Shown piece by piece: positions 7,857-13,807 of a stretch of DNA of 15,387 nt. The notes under the pieces are model-generated. The model had not been told where the DNA came from. It ran no database searches and saw only the letters and a list, made by a program, of their open reading frames with translations. The translations under genes were made by a program, and so were the position numbers. Origin of the DNA: JADDRA01 sp051005375 (lineage in GTDB: Bacteria > Actinomycetota > Acidimicrobiia > Acidimicrobiales > CADCSY01); the NCBI GenBank assembly GCA_051005375.1, contig JBPCJK010000191.1:1-15387 (forward strand). The letters run 5' to 3'. Numbering within the stretch: the stretch's first letter is position 1; the number at the start of each line of letters is the position of its first letter.

Positions 7857-8996
7857 TCAGCCCACCGGCTGGTCGGTGCGCAACTCCTCGACCAGGGCGT
7901 CCACGACGTCGACCAGGCTGCCGCCGCGGGCCACCAGCTCCCGCTGGCGGGCATAGCTGGGCACGTTCCTGGTCATGGCCAGGGTCTGACCGAGCTCGTC
8001 GGCGCACCCGAGCCGTCGGGCGACCGGTGCCAGCTCGTCGACCAATGCCGCCACCTCCGAGCGCAGCGGCCGCAAGGTCCCGTGTTCATCGACGATGATG
8101 TCGGCCTCCATCCCGTAGCGCGCTGCCTTCCACTTGTTCTCCCGGATGACCCAGGCCCTGGGAACGGCCAAGTCGAGCCCCTGGTCGTACCTTGCGTCCA
8201 TGGAGTCCACCAGGCACTGGGTCAATGCGGCCACGCCTGCCACCTCGCTCATCCGGGGTAGGCCGTCGCAGACTCGCAACTCCACCGTACCGAAGTCCGG
8301 GTGAGGACGGATATCCCACCACACCTCACGGATGGAAGCGATGGCCTTGGCCCGCTGAAGCGTGGTCATGAGCTCCTCGAACTCTCCCCAGTCGGCAAGT
8401 TGATCGGGCAGCCCGGCCATGGGCAGCCCCTCGAAGACCTTGGACCGGCACGAGGCCAGCCCGGTGTCCTGGCCCATCCAATAGGGACTGGAGGCCGACA
8501 AGGCCAACAGGTGGGGAAGGTAGGCGAGCAGGCCGTTGGCGATGGCGATGGCCTTTTCGGCCGAGCGAACCCCGACGTGGACGTGGATGCCGAAGATCTG
8601 GAGGCGCCGGGCCAGCCACTGCATCTCCCCCACGAGTTGGTGGTAGCGGGGGTTGGGGCTGACCTCCTGGGTGGACCAATGGGTGAAGGGGTGGCTCCCC
8701 GAGCACATCAGGGCCAAGCCCCGCGGCTGAGCGTGGCCGGCCAGCTCGGTGAGGGTCGCCTCGAGGTCGGCCCGGGCCTCGGCCACCGTGGTGCACACCC
8801 CGGTGATTATCTCCACCGTCGACTCGAACAGCTCGTGCTTGGCCTTGGGATGCTCGCCACCAGGATGGCCCTGGCCCATGCCGGCGAGCAGCTCCGACGC
8901 CGCGCTGTACAGCTCACGGGTGGTCGTGTCGACGATCTCCAGCTCCATCTCCACGCCGAGACTGGAGCGTTCGGAGGCGTTGAACTGTATGTGCAC
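7857..8996 (-). CDS. ybdK: YbdK-type carboxylate-amine ligase (GCS2 family, glutamate-cysteine ligase-like)
   Basis: The protein is 379 residues from GTG at 8996, close to the usual 370 or so of YbdK proteins. It shows LGVEMELEIVD (13-23), HELFESTVEIITGVC (54-68), GSHPFTHW (100-107), IFGIHVHVGV (134-143), DIRPHPDFGTVELRVCD and ENKWKAARYGMEADI, all features of the GCS2 fold that binds ATP, Mg2+ and glutamate. Such enzymes join the gamma-carboxylate of glutamate to an amine; E. coli YbdK has only weak glutamate-cysteine ligase activity, so the true acceptor is open. Start choice: the open frame extends to 9098, but homology begins at HIQFNASERSSLGVE and GTG 8996 has AGGAAGGA about eight bases upstream. 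The preceding phosphoribosyltransferase gene ends 112 bases upstream; the amidotransferase gene follows after 8 bases. Confidence 0.88.
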   Translation of the reverse strand: MHIQFNASERSSLGVEMELEIVDTTTRELYSAASELLAGMGQGHPGGEHPKAKHELFESTVEIITGVCTTVAEARADLEATLTELAGHAQPRGLALMCSGSHPFTHWSTQEVSPNPRYHQLVGEMQWLARRLQIFGIHVHVGVRSAEKAIAIANGLLAYLPHLLALSASSPYWMGQDTGLASCRSKVFEGLPMAGLPDQLADWGEFEELMTTLQRAKAIASIREVWWDIRPHPDFGTVELRVCDGLPRMSEVAGVAALTQCLVDSMDARYDQGLDLAVPRAWVIRENKWKAARYGMEADIIVDEHGTLRPLRSEVAALVDELAPVARRLGCADELGQTLAMTRNVPSYARQRELVARGGSLVDVVDALVEELRTDQPVG

Positions 8997-9052
8997 GCAA
9001 TCGTTCCTTCCTCGTCCAAGCCGGTGGTGACCGTAGCGGGAGAACCAGAAGC

Positions 9053-9094
9053 CGACGCCGGGCCGGTCGCCACCGACGCCGGGCCGGTGGCCAC
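9053..9094. repeat. Two-copy 21-bp tandem repeat
   Basis: Bases 9053-9073 and 9074-9094 are the same 21-base unit (CGACGCCGGGCCGGT, then one variable base, then GCCAC) with a single difference. It lies between the phosphoribosyltransferase stop and the ybdK-like start. It is probably a simple duplication; it sits upstream of any promoter for the ligase gene. Confidence 0.7.
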
Positions 9095-9108
9095 CCAACG
9101 GGACCGGC

Positions 9109-9807
9109 CTACCGGTAGCCCTCCGGCTCCGAGGCGGCGTCCATCAGCAGGCACACCTCCTCGTCGGTCATCTGCGGAAACTGGCGGTAGGCCAGACCCA
9201 CGGCGTGGAACGGCGTCGGTGACGCGACGCAGTGGACCTCGTCGACCTCGCCCGCCAGCTCGTCGCAGATGGCGGAGGCGCCGGTGGGGACGGCGACGAC
9301 GATGCGGTGCGGCCCCTGCTGGCGAGCCAGGGCCACGGCGGCCCGCATGGAGGCCCCCGTGGCCAAGCCGTCGTCGACCAGGATGACCACCTTTCCGGCA
9401 ACCTCGGGAGGTGGCCGGCCCTGGCGGAACTGGTGGTCGCGGCGGGCCAGCTCCTGCTCTTCTCGCTCGACCACGGCGTCCACCGTCGAGTCGTCGATGC
9501 CCAGGGCGGTGACCACCTCGGGGTTGACCACCCGCACACCGGCGCTGGCGATGGCGCCCATGGCGAGCTCCTCGTGGCCAGGTACTCCCAGTTTGCGGAC
9601 CAGGAACACGTCGAGGCCGACGCCGAGCGCCCGGGCCACCTCATAGCCGACAGGGACCCCGCCGCGGGGTAGGGCCAGCACCACCACGTCATCCCGCCCG
9701 GCGTAGTGCAGGAGCCGGCGAGCGAGGATGGCGCCGGCGTGGGACCGGTCCTGGTAGGGAGGCCCCTCCGCCATGGCCCCGGTTTCCCCCGTTCCCCCGA
9801 TGCCCAT
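9109..9807 (-). CDS. Phosphoribosyltransferase-family protein
   Basis: The product is 232 residues with a type I PRTase fold. The N-terminal hood begins DRSHAGAILARRLLHYAG, followed by VVLALPRGGVPVGYEVARAL (42-61, the PRGG/PPi loop region), DVFLVRKLGVPGHEELAMGA (66-85) and the PRPP-binding signature VVILVDDGLATGASMRAAV (140-158), whose two Asp residues are typical. This matches the stand-alone phosphoribosyltransferase domain proteins common in actinobacteria (Rv0571c-like), often found with stress or dormancy genes. The base substrate is not known, and several members may be regulatory or act on phosphoesters. Start: ATG 9807 has AGAGGA five bases upstream; ATG 9774 (MAEGPP) is an alternative, and the first 11 residues are Gly-rich filler. 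It is divergent from the pfpI gene and may lead the ybdK-amidotransferase operon. Confidence 0.85.
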   Translation of the reverse strand: MGIGGTGETGAMAEGPPYQDRSHAGAILARRLLHYAGRDDVVVLALPRGGVPVGYEVARALGVGLDVFLVRKLGVPGHEELAMGAIASAGVRVVNPEVVTALGIDDSTVDAVVEREEQELARRDHQFRQGRPPPEVAGKVVILVDDGLATGASMRAAVALARQQGPHRIVVAVPTGASAICDELAGEVDEVHCVASPTPFHAVGLAYRQFPQMTDEEVCLLMDAASEPEGYR

Positions 9808-9933
9808 CTCGGTCCTCTACCCGACCGCACCTCTGGCTGACACAACGTCGCCCCACCCTCGTGCTCCCCTGTTTCCAGGCCTCGTCGCCGGGTAAGGGCC
9901 GAAGGGATGCAACGTCGATCGGGAGGATCAGTG

Positions 9934-10513
9934 ATGGCCAACCAACTGGCAGGTAGGAAGGTGGCGTTCCTCGTCGCAAACGAAGGTGTGGAGCAGGTGG
10001 AGCTGACCCAGCCGTGGCAGGCGGTGGAGCAGGCAGGGGGGACGCCCGAGCTCATCGCTCCCGAGGATGGCGAGGTCCAGGCCTTTCAACCACCTCGACA
10101 AGGGCGACGCCTTCCCCGTCGACCGCACCACCGACGAGGCGGTGGCGGATGACTACGCCGCCCTGGTCCTCCCCGGCGGTGTCGCCAACCCCGACCAGCT
10201 CCGGACCAAGCCGGCGGCCGTCGCCTTCGCCCGCAGCTTCTTCGAGGCCTCCAAGCCGGTGGGGGTGATCTGCCACGGCCCGTGGACCCTCATCGAGGCG
10301 GACGTGGTGCGAGGGCGGACGCTCACGTCCTGGCCGAGCCTGCAGACCGACCTGCGCAACGCCGGGGCCACCTGGGTCGACCAGGAGGTGTGCGTGGACG
10401 ACGGCCTGGTCAGCAGCCGCAGGCCCGGGGACCTCGAAGCCTTTTGCGCCGCCGTGGTCGAGGAGATCGGCACCGGCGAGGACGCGAGCCAGCCCATCCG
10501 CAAAGCCGGTTAG
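9934..10513 (+). pseudogene. pfpI: DJ-1/PfpI family protein, interrupted by a one-base frameshift
   Basis: Two frames together encode a standard PfpI protein of about 192 residues. The first begins at ATG 9934 (GGGAGG seven bases upstream) and reads VAFLVANEGVEQVELTQPW, with Glu20 at the expected catalytic position, then PEDGEVQAF. At the TTT run 10084-10086 the frame must shift by one base: dropping one T gives AFNHLDKGDAFPVD, the normal family continuation. The second frame then has ALVLPGGVANPDQLRT, the nucleophile motif VICHGPWTLIEA (Cys113-His114 in the repaired protein) and LTSWPSLQTDLRNAG to a stop at 10511-10513. Unrepaired, translation ends at 10152 after about 72 codons. Family members are class I amidotransferase-like proteases, deglycases or chaperones in stress defence. 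The break is either a real recent mutation or an assembly error; everything else in the gene is intact. Confidence 0.85.
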
Positions 10514-10558
10514 CGCATCGGCGCACGCATCGCCGGGGCCCGCTGAGACGCCTCCCTG

Positions 10559-10606
10559 GTTCTGGCGTCAATGGGTTCGGAAAGCGCAAGTGGTTGACGC
10601 CAGAAC
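10559..10606. repeat. 13-bp perfect inverted repeat with 22-base spacer
   Basis: GTTCTGGCGTCAA (10559-10571) is the exact reverse complement of TTGACGCCAGAAC (10594-10606). It lies 45 bases after the pfpI stop and about 55 bases before the methyltransferase start. As RNA it would form a strong stem with a large loop and could terminate pfpI transcription. There is no T-run, and the long spacer is unusual for a terminator, so a protein-binding operator or a remnant of a small mobile repeat are alternatives. Confidence 0.75.
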
Positions 10607-10649
10607 ACAGAGGTGTGCGCCGGGGCCGCCGAATCTCTTCCTCAACGGG

Positions 10650-10655
10650 CAGCCT
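10650..10655 (+). promoter_or_regulatory. Possible leaderless -10 variant (CAGCCT) for the RNA methyltransferase gene
   Basis: CAGCCT lies exactly six bases before GTG 10662, the same geometry as the TAGCCT boxes at 1584 and 6959, but with C in place of the first T. No ribosome site is visible upstream of either GTG. The changed first base weakens the call. Confidence 0.3.
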
Positions 10656-10661
10656 GCAGTG

Positions 10662-11873
10662 GTGACCCGCCTCCAGCTCCAGCCCACGGCCATGGCCGCC
10701 GGGGGCGCCGCCCTGGCGCGCGACGAGGACGGCCGGGTGGTGTTCGTCAGGGGAGCGCTGCCCGGCGAGCGGGTGACGGCGCAGGTCACCGACGCCCGCC
10801 GCGACTTCGCCCGAGCGGTTGCCGTCGACATCATGGAGGCGTCGCCGGACCGGGTGGCTCCTCCGTGTCCGGCGCTGCGGGCGGGCTGCGGCGGCTGCAC
10901 CTGGCAGCACGTGGCGCCCCAGGCCCAGGTGCGGATGAAGGCAGACATCATCGTCGATGCCCTGCGCCGGATCGGGCGTCTGCGCGACCCCCCCGTCCCC
11001 GAGGCGGTCCCCCTGTCGGGGCCGGCGTTGCGCACCACCACCCGTCTGGCGGTTACGGCGGCGGGGCGGGCCGGGCACCGTCCACGGTCCGACGGCGAGG
11101 TCTCCCGTCACCCGGTGGAGACCGACGCCTGTCTGGTCGCCCACCCGCTCCTGGACGAGCTCATCGTCCATGGGCGCTACCAGGGCGCCCGGGAGGTGGT
11201 GCTGCGAGTGGGGGTTGCCTCCCGGGAACGCCTGGTGCTGGCCCAGGGCGGAGTGCACGGGGTGGAGGTCCCTGCGGGCGTGGTCGTGGTCGCCGAAGGT
11301 GACGGTCGATCGGCCTTCGTCCACGAGGAGGTGGACGGCCGGTCGTTCCGGGTCTCCGCCGCCTCCTTCTTCCAGCCCGGGCCGGTGGCGGCCACCGCCC
11401 TGGCCGGCGCCGTAACCGCCGCGGTGGGCGATGCCCTGGCTCCCGGCGGTCACCTGGTCGACGCCTATGCCGGTGTGGGCCTGTTCGCCTCCATCCTCGG
11501 CGCTGCCCGTGGCGCCCGGGTCACCGCCATCGAGAGCCACCCCTCGGCCGTAGCCGACGCTCGAATCAACTTGGCCGACCTGGCCGCCCGCGTCGTACCG
11601 GTCCAGGTCGGGAGCTGGCGCCCCCGACCTGGAGACGGCGCCGTCGAGGTGGTCGTGGCCGATCCGTCTCGTCCCGGCCTTGGACGCCCTGGGGTGAAGG
11701 CCCTCGTCGCCGCCGGTGGCGAACGACTGGTCCTGGTCAGCTGCGACCCGGCCTCGCTGGCTCGCGACGCCGCCCTCCTGGTCAGCGCCGGGTACCGCCT
11801 GGCGTCGGTGGCCATGGTCGACGCCTTCCCCCACACCTTTCACATCGAGACCGTGAGCCGCTTCGACCGATGA
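10662..11873 (+). CDS. SAM-dependent RNA (uracil-C5) methyltransferase, TrmA/RlmC/RlmD family
   Basis: The product is 403 residues from GTG 10662. An N-terminal TRAM-like beta domain (about 1-58, including FVRGALPGERVTAQV) is followed by an iron-sulphur cysteine set: C69-x6-C76-x2-C79 (CPALRAGCGGC) and C157. The Rossmann domain has motif I DAYAGVGLFA (267-276), ESHPSAVADARINL (291-304), ADPSRPGLG (333-341), the nucleophile VSCDP with Cys361, and HIETV with the base Glu396. These enzymes methylate C5 of uridine in tRNA or 23S rRNA; which site is used cannot be told, so no symbol is given. The frame is open back to a GTG at 10590 inside the inverted repeat, but the TRAM homology begins at TRLQLQ, so GTG 10662 (or 10659) is preferred. 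It is the last plus-strand gene before convergence with the zinc-ribbon gene. Confidence 0.92.
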   Translation: MTRLQLQPTAMAAGGAALARDEDGRVVFVRGALPGERVTAQVTDARRDFARAVAVDIMEASPDRVAPPCPALRAGCGGCTWQHVAPQAQVRMKADIIVDALRRIGRLRDPPVPEAVPLSGPALRTTTRLAVTAAGRAGHRPRSDGEVSRHPVETDACLVAHPLLDELIVHGRYQGAREVVLRVGVASRERLVLAQGGVHGVEVPAGVVVVAEGDGRSAFVHEEVDGRSFRVSAASFFQPGPVAATALAGAVTAAVGDALAPGGHLVDAYAGVGLFASILGAARGARVTAIESHPSAVADARINLADLAARVVPVQVGSWRPRPGDGAVEVVVADPSRPGLGRPGVKALVAAGGERLVLVSCDPASLARDAALLVSAGYRLASVAMVDAFPHTFHIETVSRFDR

Positions 11874-11905
11874 TCAACCACCGAGACAGGGACACCGAGA
11901 GAGCG

Positions 11906-11950
11906 AGATCCGAGGTGGCGGGATCCGAGGTGGCGAGATCCGAGGTGGCG
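11906..11950. repeat. Three tandem copies of a 15-bp repeat
   Basis: AGATCCGAGGTGGCG occurs at 11906-11920, 11921-11935 (first base G) and 11936-11950, directly after the methyltransferase gene and just before the 3' end of the convergent zinc-ribbon gene. A hairpin, GCGACG/CGTCGC with loop AGGT, follows at 11948-11963. The 15-base period keeps reading frame in all frames. Confidence 0.85.
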
Positions 11951-11963
11951 ACGAGGTCGTCGC
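11948..11963. terminator. Short hairpin between convergent genes
   Basis: GCGACG (11948-11953) pairs with CGTCGC (11958-11963) around a four-base AGGT loop, touching the stop codon of the zinc-ribbon gene. It could serve as a terminator for either convergent transcript. With only six pairs and no T-run it is weak. Confidence 0.3.
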
Positions 11964-12298
11964 TACGCCTCGGACACGTCTCCGGTCAGCCGGGCCAACC
12001 AGTCGTCCGCCTCGATGAGGTGGTGGTGGAAGGCCAGGAGCTCCTCGTGGGTCATAGGTAGTCCCCGATGGACCTCTGTCAGCTCGGCCGGTAGGCGCCA
12101 CCTGCGCAGCCGAACTCCCGACTCGACCAGCAGGTCCACGATCCGGAGGCCGACCGACGCGGACATCGCCTTCCTGCAGATCGGGCATACCAGAGCGTAA
12201 GAGGCTCGGCCGTCGTCGACGCAGACCTGGGCCTGCACCTCGGTGGCGTTGACCTCGATCGCTCCGCAGTCCGGACAGCTTGCCCGCACCGTCGTCAT
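11963..12298 (-). CDS. Small zinc-ribbon protein, 111 aa, function unknown
   Basis: The 111-residue product from ATG 12298 has two CxxC knuckles, C8-PD-C11 and C38-PI-C41, plus C26 between them, a layout expected to bind one zinc ion. The second half is helical, with HEELLAFHHHLIEADDWLARL (84-104) at its end; the three histidines and the Trp are notable. There is no signal peptide or membrane segment, so it is probably cytoplasmic. I do not recognise a named family; a role as a small nucleic-acid- or protein-binding regulator is only a guess. GTG at 12310 is an alternative start, but GAGG lies six bases before ATG 12298. It is divergent from the GDPD-like gene across a 155-base spacer holding direct repeats, and convergent with the methyltransferase gene. 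Confidence 0.75.
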   Translation of the reverse strand: MTTVRASCPDCGAIEVNATEVQAQVCVDDGRASYALVCPICRKAMSASVGLRIVDLLVESGVRLRRWRLPAELTEVHRGLPMTHEELLAFHHHLIEADDWLARLTGDVSEA

Positions 12299-12384
12299 GG
12301 TCGTCCTCACTCTCTTCAGGACGGGATCTCCGTGGATCTCACAGCGGGCCCCCCAGACTCTTCATCGGCACCAGCGCCCTCGTC

Positions 12385-12446
12385 CTTGAGCACCGTGGAC
12401 TTGAGCGCACTCGGCCTGCACCGTGGACTTGAGCACAGTGGACTTG
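12385..12446. repeat. Direct repeats CTTGAGCAC-GTGGACTTG in the divergent promoter region
   Basis: CTTGAGCACCGTGGACTTG (12385-12403) recurs at 12428-12446 with one change (A for C at position 10). A further GTGGACTTG lies at 12423-12431, so this nonamer appears three times (12395, 12423, 12438). The set ends eight bases before the first possible GDPD-like start. These look like operator repeats for a regulator of the divergent pair, though local duplication is an alternative. Confidence 0.7.
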
Positions 12447-12453
12447 TCGCACC

Positions 12454-13233
12454 ATGGCCAGGTCGGAACAGTCCCGGGCCATGGGGCAGGATGACGCCAT
12501 AACCGAGCGCTTTCCCTCCCTGTTCCGGCCTCCCCTCGGCTTCGCCTGTCCCTGGGAGAGGGCCGACGCCGAAGACGACGCCCTGGCGCGCCTCGCCGGC
12601 GCCCTCGACAGCGGCGCCACCGGCCTGGCTGGCCACCTCCACCTCACCGCCGATGGCGTCCCCGTGCTCCACCCCGAGCCTCAGGTCCGCGTCGGGTTAC
12701 GGCGTCGACGTCTGGCCCAGCTCACCCGGGCGCAGGTGCCCAACGACGTCCCCAGCCTGGGCCAGCTCTACCAGCGTTGCGGGAGCCGGTTCGAACTTGC
12801 CCTCAGCGTCGACGACATGGCCGCAGCGACCGCAGCGGTGGCCGTCGCCTCCGAGGCAGGAGGTGACGCCGTCGGACGTCTGTGGCTGTGCTGCCCCGAC
12901 TGGCGACAGGCAGCGGCGTGGCGGGTGGCGGCGTCGCCCGACGTCCGCCTGGTCGATGTGACCCGGCTCCGTGGCATGGACGAGGGTCCCGAGCGGCGAG
13001 CGGCAGCCTTGGCCGGTGCCGACATCGACGCCGTCAGCCTGCCCGAGGGAGACTGGTCGGCGGGGCTGACCACCCTGTTCCACCGCTTCGGGCGCCTTGC
13101 CTTCGTCGCCGGGCCCGCCTCCCACCGTCGCCAGCTCGACGCCGTCCTGGCCTTGGGGGTGGATGCCGTCACCAGTGACCACCCCGAGCGGATGGTGGAT
13201 GCGCTGGCCGACCTGGCCTCTACAGCAAGCTGA
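12454..13233 (+). CDS. GDPD-fold protein with all catalytic residues replaced (probable pseudoenzyme)
   Basis: The 259-residue product follows the actinobacterial glycerophosphodiester phosphodiesterase pattern end to end: FPSLFRPPLGFA (20-31), SGATGLAGHLHLTADGVPVL (53-72), VPSLGQLYQRCGSRFELAL (99-117), then HRFGRLAFVAG and LALGVDAVTSDHPERMVDAL near the C-terminus. The residues that make the enzyme work are missing. The HRG motif is replaced by C32-P33-W34, PENT by E40-D41-D42-A43, the metal pair ExD by A59 and H61, and the second catalytic His (HD) by P74. It is therefore unlikely to hydrolyse glycerophosphodiesters and may bind a ligand or partner. The frame is intact and unshortened, arguing against simple decay. 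ATG 12481 is an alternative start; neither has a good ribosome site. Its 3' end overlaps the convergent signal peptidase gene by 14 bases. Confidence 0.8.
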   Translation: MARSEQSRAMGQDDAITERFPSLFRPPLGFACPWERADAEDDALARLAGALDSGATGLAGHLHLTADGVPVLHPEPQVRVGLRRRRLAQLTRAQVPNDVPSLGQLYQRCGSRFELALSVDDMAAATAAVAVASEAGGDAVGRLWLCCPDWRQAAAWRVAASPDVRLVDVTRLRGMDEGPERRAAALAGADIDAVSLPEGDWSAGLTTLFHRFGRLAFVAGPASHRRQLDAVLALGVDAVTSDHPERMVDALADLASTAS

Positions 13234-13807
13234 GATCGGTGAGCGGCCACAACTTGACGAAGGCCCGCCCGACGATGAGCTCTTCGGAGAGGGGCCCGAA
13301 GTAGCGACTGTCACGGGAGTCGTTGCGGTTGTCCCCCATGACGAACACATGGCCGGGAGGGATGGTCTGGGAAGCGACGTTGGTGGTGGTGTCCCCCGAT
13401 TGCAGATAGGGCTCCTCCAGCGGTGCCCCGTTGATTATGAGCCGGCCATCCTGATCCCCGATGGTGTCCCCGGGCAGGGCGACCACCCGCTTGATGAGGT
13501 CCTTGATGTCGCTCTCGGCCTCCTGGGGCGGGCGCTCGAAGACGATCACGTCGCCCCGGTTGACGTCGTGGAGGTCGTAGCTCAACTTGTTGACCAGCAC
13601 CCGGTCGTTGACCTCCAGTGTGGGGGCCATGGACAGCGACGGGATGAAGAAGGCCTGGACGAGGAACCTGGTGACGAGCAGGGCCACGACCAGCGCCCCG
13701 AGGAGGATGGCCACCCACTCGGCCACGTTGCGGGCCAGGCTGGTGGATTCGTCCTCGTCCTCGTCCTCGTCCTCGTCCGTCCGGGGGGAGGCTGATGGAT
13801 CGATCAC
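13220..13807 (-). CDS. lepB: Signal peptidase I
   Basis: The product is 195 residues from GTG 13807. An acidic Asp-Glu repeat (11-20) precedes one transmembrane helix at about 31-47. Then come box B FFIPSLSMAPTL with nucleophile Ser59, box C-like DRVLVNKLSYDL (68-79), box D KRVVALPGD with catalytic Lys106, and box E GHVFVMGDNRNDSRDSRYFG (152-171). It cleaves signal peptides of Sec and Tat substrates at the outer face of the membrane. The open frame runs further upstream, but that part overlaps pafC in another phase and has no homology. The GTG overlaps the pafC stop as GTGA, showing translational coupling. The acidic tract is encoded by a (GTCCTC)n microsatellite (plus strand 13751-13777), so its length may vary without shifting frame. 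It overlaps the convergent GDPD-like gene by 14 bases at the 3' end. Confidence 0.94.
   Translation of the reverse strand: MIDPSASPRTDEDEDEDEDESTSLARNVAEWVAILLGALVVALLVTRFLVQAFFIPSLSMAPTLEVNDRVLVNKLSYDLHDVNRGDVIVFERPPQEAESDIKDLIKRVVALPGDTIGDQDGRLIINGAPLEEPYLQSGDTTTNVASQTIPPGHVFVMGDNRNDSRDSRYFGPLSEELIVGRAFVKLWPLTDLSLL
13751..13777. repeat. Hexanucleotide microsatellite (GTCCTC) inside lepB
   Basis: Four and a half copies of GTCCTC on the plus strand encode the alternating Asp-Glu run at residues 11-20 of signal peptidase I. Unit gain or loss would change the acidic linker by two residues at a time with no frameshift. Confidence 0.85.

Noticed and set aside
7849..8007. N-terminal extension of the amidotransferase gene
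   Set aside because: It overlaps the 3' coding part of the ybdK-like gene in another phase; family homology and the ribosome site place the start at 7848.
8997..9098. N-terminal extension of the ybdK-like gene
   Set aside because: It reads through the 21-bp DNA repeat and has no homology, whereas GTG 8996 has a strong AGGAAGGA site and starts where the family starts.
8301..9386. A 361-codon plus-strand open frame opposite the ybdK-like gene
   Set aside because: It spans two minus-strand genes and their spacer, ends in an Arg/Pro-rich low-complexity tail and matches no family.
11870..12061. A 63-codon frame starting on the methyltransferase stop (ATGA overlap) with RSEVA repeats
   Set aside because: The repeats come from the 15-bp DNA repeat, and the second half is antisense to the zinc-ribbon gene; there is no ribosome site beyond chance.
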